Shown here piece after piece: positions 21,614-32,899 of a DNA stretch of 64,000 nt; the first letter of the stretch is position 1; every line of letters starts with the position of its first letter. This DNA comes from Dactylorhiza incarnata. Its lineage: Eukaryota > Streptophyta > Magnoliopsida > Asparagales > Orchidaceae. The position numbers and the translations under genes were made by a program. The notes under the pieces are model-generated. The model saw nothing but the letters and a program-made list of their open reading frames with translations, made no database searches and was not told where the DNA came from. The stretch lies in the NCBI GenBank assembly GCA_033032865.1, contig JAWHQI010000049.1, positions 744,001-808,000 of the forward strand, in the 5' to 3' direction.

Positions 21614-22355
21614 TGACGGATCTTCCTCTCCACAACGCTATTTTGCTGTGGAGTATGGGCACAAGTGAGCTCTCTCCGGATGTCGTGCTTCCTGCAAAAA
21701 CTTGAGAACTCACCAGAGGAGAACTCCCCACCATTGTCAGTTCTCAATTTTTTCACCCGCTGGCCTAACCGACCTTCCACCAGCTCCTTGAACTCCACAA
21801 ACATCGCAAAGGCTTCCGAATTCTCTTTCATAAAATACACCCAGACATATCTGGTGTAATCGTCAATCAACACCAACATATATTTGTTTCCTCCAAGGCT
21901 TGGGATGGCAGTCGGTCCCATCAAATCACCGTGAATGCACTCCAATGGCGCTTTGCATCTTGTTTGCGATTTATTAAATGGAAGTCGATGAGACTTACCA
22001 AACTGACATCCCGCACAAACATGACCGTCTCCATAGGAAGACAAGATAGGCAAGCCCTTGACAAGGCCCCTTACAGCATTGACTTCAATTTGTCCATGCC
22101 TACATGCCCCAACCTTTCATGCCAGATAGCTGCGCTATCATTGGTCTTCATCTTGTCAACATAGGTACTTGTCGATAACATGAACATGTCCTTTACCCGC
22201 TTTCCAACATGAATAACATCTCCCATCATCTCCGGTTGAGTTTTAAGAAACTTCACTTCTGTTGGGCCAAACAGAACATGATAACCAGCATCGACCGCAT
22301 TGGTCACAGAGAAGAGATTCTTCTTCATGCCCGGCACATGATAAACAATCCTCAA
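21614..22355 (-). pseudogene. Element D pre-integrase and integrase, truncated
   Basis: Minus-strand pieces 22071-22355 (YHVPGMKKNLFSVTN, WHERLGHVG) and 21614-22053 (CAGCQFGKSHRLPF, HGDLMGPT, LVLIDDYTRYVWVYF, LRTDNGGEFSS, HTPQQNSVVERK) give the copia pre-integrase domain and integrase core. The first catalytic Asp and the DNGGEF block are present. The frame runs directly into LTR sequence after VVERKIRH, so the C-terminus and all of RT/RNase H are missing. Confidence 0.85.
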
Positions 22356-22397
22356 TGTGAGTGGACCCTTATCACTATTCAGAGAGACAACACCTTC

Positions 22398-22910
22398 TTA
22401 TTCTACTGCATGAACAAAATTATCAGCCATAATGATAGCATCGTTACCTGAGTAAGGTGCCAAAGAAGAAAACTTTGATTCATCCCCGATGAGGTGATGC
22501 CCACACCCTGAATCCACGATCCAATCCTCTTCGAAGTTGATGGCAGCCAAGGCATTAACGGGCATTGCCGTCATATTGGCTGCAAAGGCTCCTCCCCATC
22601 CAGCTTCATCAGACTTTGGCTTCTCCTTCTCCGCTGCATGTCCCGACTGAAGATTAACCCGACAATCCTTGGTCTTATTGCACCTGAAGCACCTTGGTCC
22701 CTCTCCCTTCTTCTTCCCATCGGACTTAGAAGAATAACCCCTATCCAGCTGACCTGAAGTAGAGGGTCCATCATGACCTGGCTTCTTCTTCTCCCATTTC
22801 TTCTTCTTCTTCCCAGAGAACAACACATCACTATCTCCCCCAGAGATAGAAGTCCCCGCCATCTGTCTTGCCAAACATTCCTGCGAAGCAAGTAAGTTCT
22901 CCAGCTCCAA
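22398..22910 (-). pseudogene. Element D gag C-terminus and protease start
   Basis: It is a Lys-rich linker (KKKKKWEKKK) followed by a zinc knuckle that begins CFRCNKT but has lost its His/Cys half by a small deletion, and then the protease start DWIVDSGCGHH. It ends at a stop within the protease. It is one gene with 22935-23462. Confidence 0.8.
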
Positions 22911-22934
22911 CAGAGATAGCTGATTTGCCCAACC

Positions 22935-23462
22935 CTAAACTGACATCACAAAGGAAAGAAACTCCTTTCGCAACCCGCAGATGATATGCCTCTTCAATTT
23001 TGCCTCCGAGATGGGCTCATCAGGGTCCAATGCAGAAATCCCTGCTGTGAGGTTCTTCATCTTGAGAAAGAAGGTAGAGATAGAAAGATCACCTTGAGAG
23101 GCCTTCGCCAACTCATTTTCAAGAAACAGTAGTCGAGCTACATTCTTCTTATTGAACAGCCCATCCAAAGACGTCCAAATCTCAGCAGCAGATTTACATC
23201 CAATGATGTGATCGAATAGCTCTAGTGAGATAGCCCTCTTGAGTGTGAAATCTGCCTTTGCATTAGTCCTCCTCCAAAGTATCACCTTTGCCATATTATC
23301 TCCTGCTAGAAACACTTCTTGTGTGTCTTCTCCTCCAACTATCTCCCATAGATCCTCGCCAAGTAAGTAATTCTCCATACATGACCTCCACTTCTTATAG
23401 TTAGTCGATATGAGGAGTTCAATATCAATCCCTCTTGCGTATCCAGCTTCCATGGCAAACAA
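22935..23462 (-). pseudogene. Element D gag capsid
   Basis: From Met at 23462 it reads copia UBN2-type gag: YKKWRSCMENYLLGEDLWEIV, LELFDHIIGCKSAAEIWTSL, ARLLFLENELAK and ...LRKEFLSFV. A stop at 22935 separates it from the next part, although the frame is otherwise well kept. Confidence 0.85.
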
Positions 23463-23530
23463 TGTGGTCTATTCTTCACAAAGACGATGGCAACTCAAGT
23501 TGATCACTGCTTATCCACTCCAACAACCTA

Positions 23531-23542
23531 GCTCTGATACCA
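23531..23542 (-). other. Primer-binding site of element D
   Basis: Minus-strand TGGTATCAGAGC directly abuts the LTR. Confidence 0.8.
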
Positions 23543-24733
23543 TGCTAAAATTTTTTGATTTGAATCATTTAGGAGTAAGCAGGAGTTGCATCAACAGAGT
23601 TATAGCCAAACAACCACAATGCCACACAGCAACACAAATCTTTATTGAATCACAAAACTTGATTACAGTGCGAGGTATACATGGCGAGACATGATTCATA
23701 AGAATCACGAAGGAGAGAAGAACAAAAAACACCAAAAACAAATCTGGCGGCTTGACAAGCAGAGACCGCACAGACCGCTGAACTCTAGAGATCGCCCGGC
23801 TTGACTTGAGACCGCACGAATAGAAAAAAGACAGGATGCCTGCACTGCAAGACCGCCACCTCAGACCGCACCAACTGGAGCTTATTGAATTGAACGAAGA
23901 ATAGAAGCTGTCGTTAGACCGCAACTCAGATTGCCTAACTGCCAAAGGTCGCCTGATCGTTGAGCTCGCTGCGAACAGCACAAGAACAACATAAACCAGT
24001 CCGCAGACAAGCCACTGCCGAACTGTTTATTCAAGCCATTGGGAAATTACCAAGGAAGGAGACCTCAACCTGCTGACTGCAAGCCTGCGAACACAACAAA
24101 CAGTCAACTCGCTTCCGAGACCGCCCGACCTCAAAGTTGAGACCGCACGAAATAACCCAGGCTCTAGTTCTTATAGTTCTTGTTATGAATGATGGGCCAT
24201 GAACCCCTATTTATAGGCGACAAGGCGGATGTCAACACCACCGCAAGAGAGGTACAGTCACCACCCGTCAGATCGCTAGCAGTCTCACAAAGCAGACCGC
24301 GCGATCACACCACTTGGACAATATTCCGTCCAAGACCGCAGATCAGTAGGTAGACCGTGCACAAGACGCGTGAACACAAGACTGCGCACAAGCCGCGCAG
24401 ACACAAGACACTCCTTCCTTAGATCTCCAAGAGCAAATTAGGAACATCTGGCTGACTCCAGACAAGTCGCCAGATCACCCAGCATAAGCTGCCCGGTTAC
24501 ATCGGTTACATAAGAACAGACCGCCCTGTCTTCTACAAAGAAGATAGACAAACCAAGCAGAACAACCCAGGAAGAGACCGCAATAAATAGGAACAGACCG
24601 ACCAACCAGCAGACCTCCAGGACCAGACCAGCAAAGCTAGACTGGCAGAGCACTAGCGCAGACCGCGCGGTCTCTGCGGTCTCCAATATTCAGACCGCCG
24701 GCCACCTTCCACTTCACTTCAATAATTTCAACA
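23543..24733 (-). repeat. Element D 5' LTR (right copy), complete
   Basis: It runs TGCTAAAATT...TTTCAACA and is followed by the GAATA target copy. It carries the same GACCGC-rich sequence as the left copy. Confidence 0.9.
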
Positions 24734-24738
24734 GAATA

Positions 24739-26284
24739 CGTACCTCCAAGCATCTTTAACTTCTCAAAGAATCGTCCAAAGCAGCTAGTTATTGGGGAAC
24801 CATCTATCGGGGTAAGAACTCGATCTTCTTTTCATGAAACTTTTTCAAGTATCTACTTTGTTTCCAAAATTGAACCTAAAAACATTTCAACCGCTTAAAT
24901 GATGAATTTTGGTTTTTGGCTATGAATGAAGCGCTAGATCAATTTGAATGAAATATAGTTTGAAATCTAATAGAATGTCCATCTAATTATCCCGTTGTTG
25001 GCGTAAAATGGATTTTTAAAAAATAAATTAGATGGTGAATCTAGAATTACAAGAAATAAAGCCCGCTTAGTCGCTCAAGGTTTTTCTCAAATCGAGGGGG
25101 TAGATTTTGAAGAAACTTTGGCACTCGTTGCTCGCTTAGAATCTATACGATTTTTTTTTCGCATTTGCGAGTTTTAAAAGAATAAAATTATTTCAAATGG
25201 ATGTTAAAAGTTCTTTTCTAAACGGGTTTATAAAAGAAGAAGTTTATGTAGAGCAACCCCCGATTTTATAAATGAAAAATATCCAAATCATGTTTATAAA
25301 CTAGAAAAGCGCTTAATGGTTTAAAACAAGCGCCCCGTGCATGGTATGAAATACTTACATCATTTTTATTAAAGAACAGTTATGTCATGGGAAGTGCCAA
25401 CAACACACTCTTCATTAAGGATAAAAATAACGATTAAATAATTTTACAAATATATGTTGATGATATCATTTTTGGAGCCACTAATGAAGAGTTGTGTAAT
25501 GAAGTACTCTTAGTAATCAAAAATGAATTTAAAATGAGACTTGTAGGAGAACTCTCTTATTTTCTTGGTTTTCAAATTTAACAACGAAATGATGGTATTT
25601 TTATTTGCCAAACAAAATATGTTCATGAAATGCTTAAACGGGTTAGATTTGAAAATCTTAAACAAGCTTCTACCCATATGAGTACTTCTTTAAAACTAGG
25701 AAAAGATGAATCTAAAATTTCTATCAATTAAACTTTATATAGAGGTATGATTGGATCTCTCCTTTACTTTATATAATGTTATTTTCTTTGTGGTACCTGC
25801 ACAATGATTCATTTACATTACATGGCTATTCCAATTCGGATTACGCCGGATGCTCACTTGATCAAAAAAGCACTAGCGGTACATGCCACTTTTTAGGATC
25901 CTCTTTAGTTGCATGGTCTAGTAGGAAACAATCTTCGGTTGCACTCTCCACCACGGAGGCCGAATACATCACTCTTGGGAGGTGTTGTGCACAAGCTTTA
26001 TGGATGAGCCAAACTCTAGAGGATTTTGGTTTTCATCTCAAAAACATTGATCTCAAATATGACAACAAAGTGCCATAGATCTTACAAATAATGTCGTACA
26101 CCACTCTAGATCCAAAAACATTGATGTTCACCATCACTTCATTAGGGATCAAATTAAGAAAGAGCATGTAAAAGTATGTTGCATTGATATGGACTCCCAA
26201 CTTGCTGATATATTCACTAAACCTCTTCCCGATGCAAGATGTCAATTGCTAATACTTGAATTAGGTGTCCTAGATCTCTTGGGT
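24739..26284 (+). pseudogene. Element A reverse transcriptase and RNase H, heavily broken
   Basis: After D the copia linker (IGEPSIGVRTRSSF) and RT follow in pieces: [20 protein letters not shown] near 25060, a YVDDIIF-type active site near 25460, and RNase H at 25776-26078 (YSNSDYAGCSLDQKSTSGT, STTEAEYITLG). The end resembles IDLTNNVVHHSRSKNIDV and DIFTKPLP near 26220. Numerous stops and frame changes show long inactivity. Confidence 0.8.
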
Positions 26285-28606
26285 TAAGTCACATTCATAA
26301 ATGCAATCGTTTTATGAAGTTTTTACCTATTTAAACATCTCAAAAAATTCTTAAATTTCTGCATGAAACTACTCTTTGGACACTTAATCAAGATCAAAAA
26401 TTAGAATTTTCAAAATCCTAAAATTTAGTGTATTGTTTGTCCTGCTAGCGCTAGCGCCGGCGCTAGCCCACCTGTCTGATTTTCTGTATTTTTATAATTT
26501 CAAAAAAACTCTAAGAATATGTTCTTTTATATGTACTACTTATTTTTGCATTTCTGCCTTTAATATATTTTTGAAAAATAAAAATACAAAATTACAAAAG
26601 CCAAAATTATAAAAAATATTTGTTTTCTCTTCTTTCCTTGTTTATTTGTCTGATTTCTATTTCTATATGCAAAAATCAAATACAAAAATATAATACAAAG
26701 AATTATCAAAATTTACTTTTTGAACTTAACTTTTCTATTTACATGTATCTTGCGAAAGGGCGATTTGGGATGTCACCCCATCACATCTCCTAGTACCGGT
26801 GTGAACCCTCACATGGTATACCTCGGGAAGTCCAAGATCAATTATAAGAGTTCAAATTTAAATAAAATTATTTTTCAAAATATTAAAAAAATGTATGAAC
26901 TTTATTGTTAATATCAAGCATGGTTTAATCTATAATTTAGACCTTCTACAATGTTGCAATTCATCTTTTCAAAACCACTTTGAACATTGTTTTAATCATG
27001 CTTTGATATATCTAACCACATGTGCATTAATTGTATTATAAAAGTTATGTAGAATCAAGCATAGCATGCCTCTATGTATGAGTAAATGTTTTATGGTTGA
27101 TAATGATATTTATTCACTCACTTATTTTGGCAAATTCAACATGTGTTTTAATCCAAGAATGCTTACTTATGTATTGTAATTGTACAATGAACTAAATTTG
27201 CACAACTATCTTACCTACTCTACTTTTATTTGCACGCTTACAAATTAAGAAAAGTGGTTGTGTTTCAAAATTCAATTTGTTTGCAAAACATGTGTATTCG
27301 GAGATCTTTGTACAAAACAAAAAAATCTAAAAATAAATTAGAAAAGATAACTCCACAAAGCACTACTTGAACCTCCTAATAAGTCTTAATGAGCATTATG
27401 AGGTTGAGCACCTTGGAAAGAATAGTATAGTGCCTTGTGCAAATCTTTCAATTTTTTTACACCACTTATTCTTAAGTACACTGGATCAATATTGAAAAAT
27501 AAAGTGTGTGATCCACCAAGCACTACTTTGCACCCTGATAAGTCTTCATGAGCATTGTGTGTGCAAAGCACCTTGGTAGTTGTAAATTTTTTTTGTGCAT
27601 TGAAGTGCGTGGAAATAAAATTATTTGTGTTTTATTGTGTACTTTACTGTACATATGTCTTGTATTTTTGATTAAAACATTTGCTTACTCTCTTCAAAAT
27701 ACACTTATGTGCACATCATTATCTTCCATAACACTTCTTCTCATGAGTATTGGATCCTAATGCAAATTCTATACTACTCTTTATATATAAATGCACTAGA
27801 TAACCTAGCATGCTCTCTACAATGTTTGGTATGTTTTGAATTTGTAAATTATAATAACATTGTAGTAGTTTTTTTATATCCTTCATTCATGATTGGTTAC
27901 TCTATTGTCAAACTTAAAGATTTTAAATGAATAATGATTTACAAAAACATCTTCCTTTTTGGAATTTAACTTATATAACTTCTTATGAATTTTCATGATT
28001 ACAAAAAGATGTTTCTTGTATTTCTATAAGTCTTATGCATCATTACCATATAATTCTTTACCTTGCACTTTCATGCTTGTTTAAAGTCCTTTCTTTTGTG
28101 GTATCATCACTTAAATCTCAAAATTCATTTCCTTCACAAGTGATAGACTGTCTTGGTAAAATTTATATTGGTTGTTCTAAACAAGAATATTATTTTTATG
28201 CTAAAAACTCTTATTTATTTCTATGAAAATTCTTATGCTAAAAACTCCTTATAATTTCATTTCCTCTAAAAAGCTCGATCATGCCTTATCTTTTTTTATC
28301 AAAAAACCTCTTTCTATGTCTCTTGCCACCTTAACCCACTTTTGCTAATAACAAAAGGGGGAGAACTAACATGATAAATAAAAACCACTATCAAATGGGG
28401 AAGAACTAATCATGATTAATTATTAATAGAATAGCTTACATATAAGGGGAGCATTCACATAGGGGAAGCATGCATTTAGGCGGAGCAATTCTAAATACCA
28501 AAATCGATAATTATCCTAAGTCATCTCTCTCACACACACACAAGTAGGTTTCATCATGCTTTATATATTAATGCTCTGATTTAGCATTAATGGATTTGTT
28601 ATTATC
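26285..28606 (+). other. Element A 3' non-coding region
   Basis: About 2.3 kb lie between pol and the 3' LTR. No long ORF or env-like gene is visible and the sequence is AT-rich. It contains one near-perfect CG-rich palindrome at 26450-26467, two related hairpin units at 27354-27420 and 27514-27580, and a run of polypurine motifs near the end. Long 3' tracts of this kind are known in Sireviruses. Confidence 0.6.
27354..27580 (+). repeat. Two related long hairpin units in element A 3' region
   Basis: The units share GCACTAC, a loop like TGATAAGTCTTCATGAGCATT, and GCACCTTGG. The inner stems differ: AACCTC/GAGGTT (27370-27375 with 27400-27405) in unit 1, and CTTTGCAC/GTGCAAAG (27526-27533 with 27561-27568) in unit 2. 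Outer arms CCAAG/CTTGG also pair in unit 2. Confidence 0.6.
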
Positions 28607-28619
28607 AAAAGGGGGAGTT
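28350..28619 (+). other. Repeated polypurine tracts before element A 3' LTR
   Basis: AAAAGGGGGAG occurs at about 28353-28363 and again just before the LTR (28607-28617). Related purine runs lie between them (AAATGGGGAAG, TAAGGGGAG, AGGGGAAG, GCGGAG). Multiplied polypurine tracts are a described Sirevirus trait. Confidence 0.7.
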
Positions 28620-29754
28620 TGTTGGAACATGGTCTTCCGCATCTCCTAGGTTTGAGAATAACAAATCCTATGTGTATTTGATCTTGTGTGTTTAAGTGTG
28701 TAGGAAACAATGCCACATGACTCAAGGATAACATAAGAAGGTTGCCCCCAAGTTTGATGCCAGAATTCCAACATGTCCACTAACGCCGGTGGTAGCACCT
28801 AGTGCGGGTGCTAGCTCTGATTAGGCAAGTTCAGACAGTAAGTATAGAAGGTGATAGTGGCAAGCGGTAGCGAATAGCGCAGGCGGTAGCGCGGAGCTCG
28901 AGAGTAATTTTGGAAAGGTTTCCTTGAAATGAAGATACGCACGTGGAGAATGTTTCCTAATCCGGGATAGCGCCGACGGTAGTGATAGCACAGGCGCTAG
29001 CTTTAAGGCTATAAAAAGGAGCCCTCTTCTCTCATTTTCAATACACATCATTGAGAGAGTTCTGGTGCCAAATTTCCAAATCCTTGTACTACCAAGAGTT
29101 GATCTCGCCCCAAAGTTCCATGAGCTTTTGAAGGAGGATTTCTACACACCGCATCCGACCGACGATCGCTTCAACCACGCGTATTCTACAGTGTCCTTTC
29201 ATCTCCAACTTCAGAAGTTCTTCAAGAGGGAGTTTTTAATATTGTTATTATTTTCATTCTTGTAATTGCTTAGTAAATTCACCTCGTGTTGGCGACTAGG
29301 TCTTGATAGGAGTTAGGGAGAAATTTTCCTCGTGCTGGCGACTATGTCTGGGTAGGAGTTAGGGAGGAATTTGCCTCGTATTGGCAACTAGATCTTGGTT
29401 TGGTCTAGGGGGTGTTCGAGTCCGTTTCCGTGGGAGGATTGGCTAGAGCGGCTTGAGGCCATATTTGGGGAAGGATAGGCTAAAGCCACCAGTTCATGGG
29501 GTTACTAGTAGGGATAGAAAACGAAAAAGTCTTTTTACTATTCTCCTTCAATTTCTAGCGTTATAGGAAGTCATGTTTTGTAATCCTACATTTTATATTA
29601 ATAAAATCATGTCTCTATTTTATTTTACTTAATTTGTTTGATTTCACACTATCTTGATCTCTTATTATTTCAAGTATTTCAAAATATAACATAAGTTCTT
29701 AAAACCCTTATTAACCCCCCCCCCCCCCCTCTAAGGGTGCCTACAGATCCCAAA
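28620..29754 (+). repeat. Element A 3' LTR
   Basis: It starts TGTTGGAACATGG. It is longer than the 5' copy, chiefly because the CCTCGTGTTGGCGACTAG unit is present three times (29280-29400) instead of twice. The TATA-like box is at 29010-29018. It ends in a poly-C run and CTCTAAGG. Confidence 0.9.
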
Positions 29755-31000
29755 AAAACCTGGAGCAAAACTCACAACGAAGTTATGTTCCTGAGCTTCC
29801 TCTCCCAGGTAGAGCCAAAGAAATTTGAAGAGGCAAATTGAGATCCATTCTGGATAATGGCTATGCAGGAAGAACTGAATCAGTTCAAAAGATACAAGGT
29901 GTGTAATTTGGGTCCAAGACCGAAAGGAAAGAACAATATTGGAACAAAATAGGGAAACAAGAACAAGGTGGATGAGAATGGAGTAATTCTGAAGAACAAG
30001 CAAGAATGGTAACAAAATGATATAGATAAGAAGAGGGTATTGATTTTTATCAGACTTTTGCACTAGTGGAAAGACTAGAAGCCATTAGATTATTCCTTGC
30101 CAATACTGCCCACAAAGTATTCAAGGTCGACCGAATGGATGTGAAGTCAGCCTTCCTGAATGGTGACCTTAAAGAAGAAGAATATGTAGAACAATCATAA
30201 GGTTTTGTCAATCCAACTTTTCCTGATTATGTTTACTATCTTAGAAAAGCTTTATATGGCTTAAAACAAGCCTCAAGTACTTGGTATAATCACTTGTCTA
30301 CCTTCCTTATTTAGACAAAATTCTCAAGGGGGAAGATAGATAAGACATTGTTCCTAACGGAAGCAAAGGGAAAGAGTCTCCTAGTCTAAATATATGTTTA
30401 TGACATCATATTTATGTCTACAGGTGATAACCTTTGCAAGAGGTTGCTAACCTGATGCAAGGGGAATTTGAGATGAGCAGTATGGGAGAGCTTAAGTATT
30501 TCTTAGGCCTCTAGGTGAAACATTCTGAATATGGAATTTTCATCTCCCAGACAAAGTTCACTGAGGATTTAGTTAAGAAATATGTAATAGAGAGTGCCTC
30601 CACTCTGAAAACTCCTATGGGGTCAAATATATTACTTGACAAGGATGAGAAAGGGAAACCTTTTGATGAGACCTTGCATAGGTGTATAATTGGCTCCCTC
30701 CTCTATTTAACTGCAAGTAGACTTGATATCATTTATGCCACATGTGTATGTGATAGGTACAACGCTTGCCCTAAGGAATCTCATTACTCTACTACAAAGA
30801 TTTTGAACTAACATGGTATTCAGATGCAAATTTTTTAGGATGTAAAGAGGATAGGAAGAGTACCTCAGGGACATGTCAATTCCTTAGGAGAAGACTAATT
30901 TCCTAGAGTAGCAAGAAGCAAACAAGTGTTGATATTTCAACAACATAGTCAGAATGCATATCAGGTGGAAGCTGATGTGCATAACTGTTGTGGTTCCAAC
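29755..31000 (+). pseudogene. Element O reverse transcriptase and RNase H, broken
   Basis: This resumes the O frame after element A: MFLSFLSQVEPKKFEEA, IMAMQEELNQFKRYKV, then RT pieces ([15 protein letters not shown] near 30140, LYGLKQASSTWYN near 30260, a decayed YVDDI near 30395). The segment at 30515-30811 reads GIFISQTKFTEDLVKK, KTPMGSNILLDKDEKG and IIGSLLYLTASRLDIIYAT. RNase H remains near 30815-30990 (WYSDANFLGC, DRKSTSGTCQFL). Stops and frame shifts throughout. Confidence 0.8.
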
Positions 31001-31166
31001 ATCAACTTCTGGATTATAACTTACAACTAAGAGATGCTAGGTCACTAACAAAGCATGCAGGTCGACAATGTGAAAGCAAGGAGTGACTTACAGAAGAGGT
31101 GTGCATAAGAAATGGTCATATCATTTTGACAACAAAATTATATCATCTCGATGAACACAATGGTAG

Positions 31167-31569
31167 GTGCAAGTGAGGGGGAGCATGACTGGCAAAAGTC
31201 ATATAGATGATGTTGCAAGTGAGGCAGAGCTTAACACTGAGCTCCCTACTCAAGTAGTAGAAGTGATACATAAAATCACTAAGGATGGGGAATCTACCCA
31301 CAATGGGTTAGCAGTTCAAGAGAGTTTGTCTAATGCTTTTGAGGAGATGATCCAGTGGTGTCTGAAGCTCAACTCAAGTCAATTTGCAAACGGACCTATC
31401 AGAAGATGCCCTAAAGGGGCAGAGGAGTTCAATGATGAAAGCCAATAATGCTCCTACCACATCAACAAAGCAAAGGAAATTATTGTTCTACTCTCTGCTC
31501 TTACTGTCCTTGTTGTGCTTTGTCATTATTGTGTTTTATCCTAAGCTAGGTTATGACTTCTTCAAATAG
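31167..31569 (+). pseudogene. Element O post-pol ORF region with a hydrophobic segment
   Basis: Two overlapping open segments follow pol. 31167-31448 is acidic and has no recognised domain. 31384-31569 ends with KLLFYSLLLLSLLCFVIIVF, a single strongly hydrophobic stretch of about 20 residues flanked by Lys/Arg before and Lys after, as in a C-terminal membrane anchor. It stops nine bases before the LTR, next to the polypurine tract. An env-like origin is possible but unproven, and no signal peptide is seen. Confidence 0.4.
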
Positions 31570-31729
31570 GGAGAGATTGTTGGGAACACTGCCCACAATG
31601 TTTCATATTTGGAGAAGCCCCTATGTCAATGATAGGTACAATTTGTATTTGATATATATATGATGTGATATGAGCAGGTTAGGACATCATACATCCTAAG
31701 TATAATGTTGTAAGATCAAGCACAAATGT

Positions 31730-32340
31730 TTAAGGCATATATCATCATGTCAACAAGGTACACATGATTATATCATTGTGAGCACTCGCAAAAGATAGCA
31801 GAAGAAGTTAAGTCAAATTTTGACGTGAAAATAAGAAGAACACAACGATATCAACGCGTCAATAAGGTACACACGATGATATTATTGAGAGAATCCAAAG
31901 AAAGCAGATAACTCATATATCATCGTGCCAATAAGATAAACACAATAATATCTTTGTGAGGACTCAAGAAGGATCAGCAAAGGCATATATCATCGTGACA
32001 ATAAGCATCACGCGATGATACCATTCAGAGAACCCAAAGAAAGCAGCTAAGGCATATATCGTCATGGCAATAAGCATCACACGACGATATCATTATGAGA
32101 ATTCAAAAGAAAGTCTAATAAGACATATATAGTCATGGCAACAAGGTGCGTGCGATGATATCGGTGTGAGAACTCAAGAACACTCAGCTAAGGCAGATGT
32201 CATTGTGAGGACTCAAGAAAAGATGGCTAAGGCACATATCATTGTGACAACAAGGTGCAAACGACGATATCATTTTATGAACTAAAGAAAGCTTGTTAAG
32301 TCACTTATCATCATATCAGCTATCTTCACACAACAATATC
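31730..32340 (+). promoter_or_regulatory. U3 repeat array of element O
   Basis: About eight diverged units of roughly 65 bp. Each carries ATATCATCGTG and, some 12 bases later, its inverse CACGATGATAT, for example at 31981-32025. The array lies upstream of the TATA-like box. Confidence 0.65.
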
Positions 32341-32468
32341 ATCTTGTCAAGCTCAGAAGGCGGGATTTCAAATCGACAGAAGTGACAAGCAAATGTCAAA
32401 TCAATCATGTCTAAAAAGCGGTCTGAGATAAAATCTTTTCAGACCTCAACCATTAGAAGAATCAATGA

Positions 32469-32477
32469 TATAAAAAG
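32469..32477 (+). promoter_or_regulatory. TATA-like box of element O 3' LTR
   Basis: TATAAAAAG, between the 65-bp repeat array and the hairpin array. Confidence 0.6.
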
Positions 32478-32899
32478 ATAAGAGAGGGTCGGTTAACCCT
32501 AACCTTTGAGAATATATCATTGTGAAATCAAAAGCAAAAAAGTGTTTGCCTACCGCTAAAAAACAATAGAACATTAAAAGCAATTTCTCTTAAAGGAAGA
32601 ATAAGAACAACAACAAGAAGAAGCTGAGCTTCAAAAAGAAAGATCTCACTCTTGAGAGAAAGAAGACTTCTTCATTCAAGAAAGCTCGGAACTGATCCTG
32701 ATCAGAAAGCTCATCTATTGAAGATCCAGTGCTGCTGCAAAAAGAGAAGGATTTCTACTCCAGAAAGACCCAGAGAAAGCTTTCTATTTAGAAAGGCCTA
32801 AGAAAACACAAGCTATTCAAAGCTCTATCTTTCAAAGACAAAATCTATAAAATCTTCTTCTAATCTATCATTGTAGGATCTCCTTGAGATTTGATTTGT

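Larger units (their letters stand above)
20500..24733 (-). mobile_element. Element D: internally deleted Ty1/copia retrotransposon
   Basis: It has a perfect GAATA target duplication (20495-20499 and 24734-24738). The right LTR is complete (23543-24733). The left LTR (20500-21613) lacks the last 39 bases of the U3 end, and integrase sequence abuts it directly. One deletion therefore removed RT, RNase H, the polypurine tract and the LTR tip. Gag, protease and part of integrase remain in minus orientation. Because the duplication is perfect the deletion came after insertion, unless a pre-deleted template was copied. Confidence 0.85.
1351..29754 (+). mobile_element. Element A: Sirevirus-like Ty1/copia retrotransposon, host of nested elements B, C and D
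   Basis: The two LTRs (1351-2436 and 28620-29754) flank, in + order, a tRNA-Met-type primer site, gag with CCHC knuckles, protease, integrase, RT, RNase H and a long 3' non-coding tract with repeated polypurine motifs. Flanking bases are ACAAC (1346-1350) and AAAAC (29755-29759), a target-site duplication with one mismatch. Three other elements sit inside it. With their duplications removed the element is about 9.4 kb, a usual Sirevirus size. The CG-rich U3 palindromes, multiplied polypurine tracts and coiled-coil gag extension fit the Sirevirus lineage. Many stops and the LTR divergence mark it as old and inactive. Confidence 0.85.

Noticed and set aside
26285..28606. Env-like gene in the 3' region of element A
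   Set aside because: Only short AT-rich frames; no signal peptide, conserved domain or long frame remains.
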